The notes under the pieces are model-generated. The model saw only the letters and a program-made list of their open reading frames with translations, was not told where the DNA came from and searched no databases. Shown piece by piece: positions 5,757 to 5,779 of a stretch of 5,779 bases of DNA; positions within the stretch are counted from its first letter, which is position 1, and each line of letters opens with the position of its first letter. The translations under genes were made by a program, and so were the position numbers. The stretch comes from Verrucomicrobiota bacterium (GTDB taxonomy: Bacteria > Verrucomicrobiota > Verrucomicrobiia > Verrucomicrobiales > Verrucomicrobiaceae): contig JAEYUU010000125.1 of NCBI GenBank assembly GCA_023429545.1, positions 1-5,779 of the forward strand. The letters are read 5' to 3'.

Positions 5757-5779
5757 CTAGGTGGTCGCGAGGCGGATAA
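5757..5779 (-). CDS. Possible C-terminal end of an upstream gene (perhaps a histidine kinase)
   Basis: One minus-strand frame reads IRLATT then TAG at 5759-5757, immediately before the ATG at 5756. Many histidine kinases end in a short beta strand of this type (F-x-I/V-x-L), and a kinase directly upstream of a lone receiver is a common order. Only seven codons are visible and another frame ends in TGA overlapping that ATG, so this is a guess from context. Confidence 0.2.

Noticed and set aside
1..5779. CRISPR arrays, insertion sequences or prophage genes
   Set aside because: No regularly spaced repeats, transposase motifs or terminal inverted repeats are visible. The window looks like ordinary chromosomal signalling genes.

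Overview
The window is GC-rich DNA of Verrucomicrobiota type, resembling Verrucomicrobium, Roseimicrobium or Prosthecobacter. I infer this from the protein style, not from a database search. The central protein combines an N-terminal Cys4 zinc ribbon, a Hanks-type kinase domain whose C-lobe carries a DVRVDEIVLRALEKKPEMRW stretch typical of verrucomicrobial kinases, and a long membrane-anchored C-terminal part. The left edge carries the TTRWSLV start typical of ECF sigma factors from planctomycetes and verrucomicrobia. Shine-Dalgarno sequences are mostly weak.

Layout. (1) Positions 1-50, minus strand: the first 16 codons of a probable ECF sigma factor gene running off the left edge. (2) Positions 51-330: a divergent intergenic region with a possible minus-strand promoter, a perfect 10-bp tandem repeat, a 56-nt tract with no G at all, and a three-codon upstream ORF just before the kinase start. 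(3) Positions 331-5094, plus strand: one giant gene (1587 aa) for a polytopic Ser/Thr protein kinase. Its order is zinc ribbon, kinase, Pro-rich linker, about 11 membrane segments interrupted by a coiled coil, a beta-rich region, a Pro/Gly linker, and two helical C-terminal domains of unknown function. (4) Positions 5096-5278, minus strand: a 60-aa two-helix membrane protein ending one base from the kinase stop. (5) Positions 5307-5678, minus strand: a single-domain response regulator receiver, possibly preceded at 5757-5779 by the last codons of another gene, perhaps its histidine kinase.

Two signalling modules face each other. On the left, a sigma factor and a receptor-like kinase are divergently transcribed, an arrangement in which the kinase may control the sigma factor (inference). 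On the right, a two-component receiver and a small membrane protein form a minus-strand operon converging on the kinase. The most unusual points are the kinase's C-terminal domain pair, which the positive-inside pattern places outside the cytoplasm, and a degenerate tandem copy of the receiver's first ten codons just upstream of its start.
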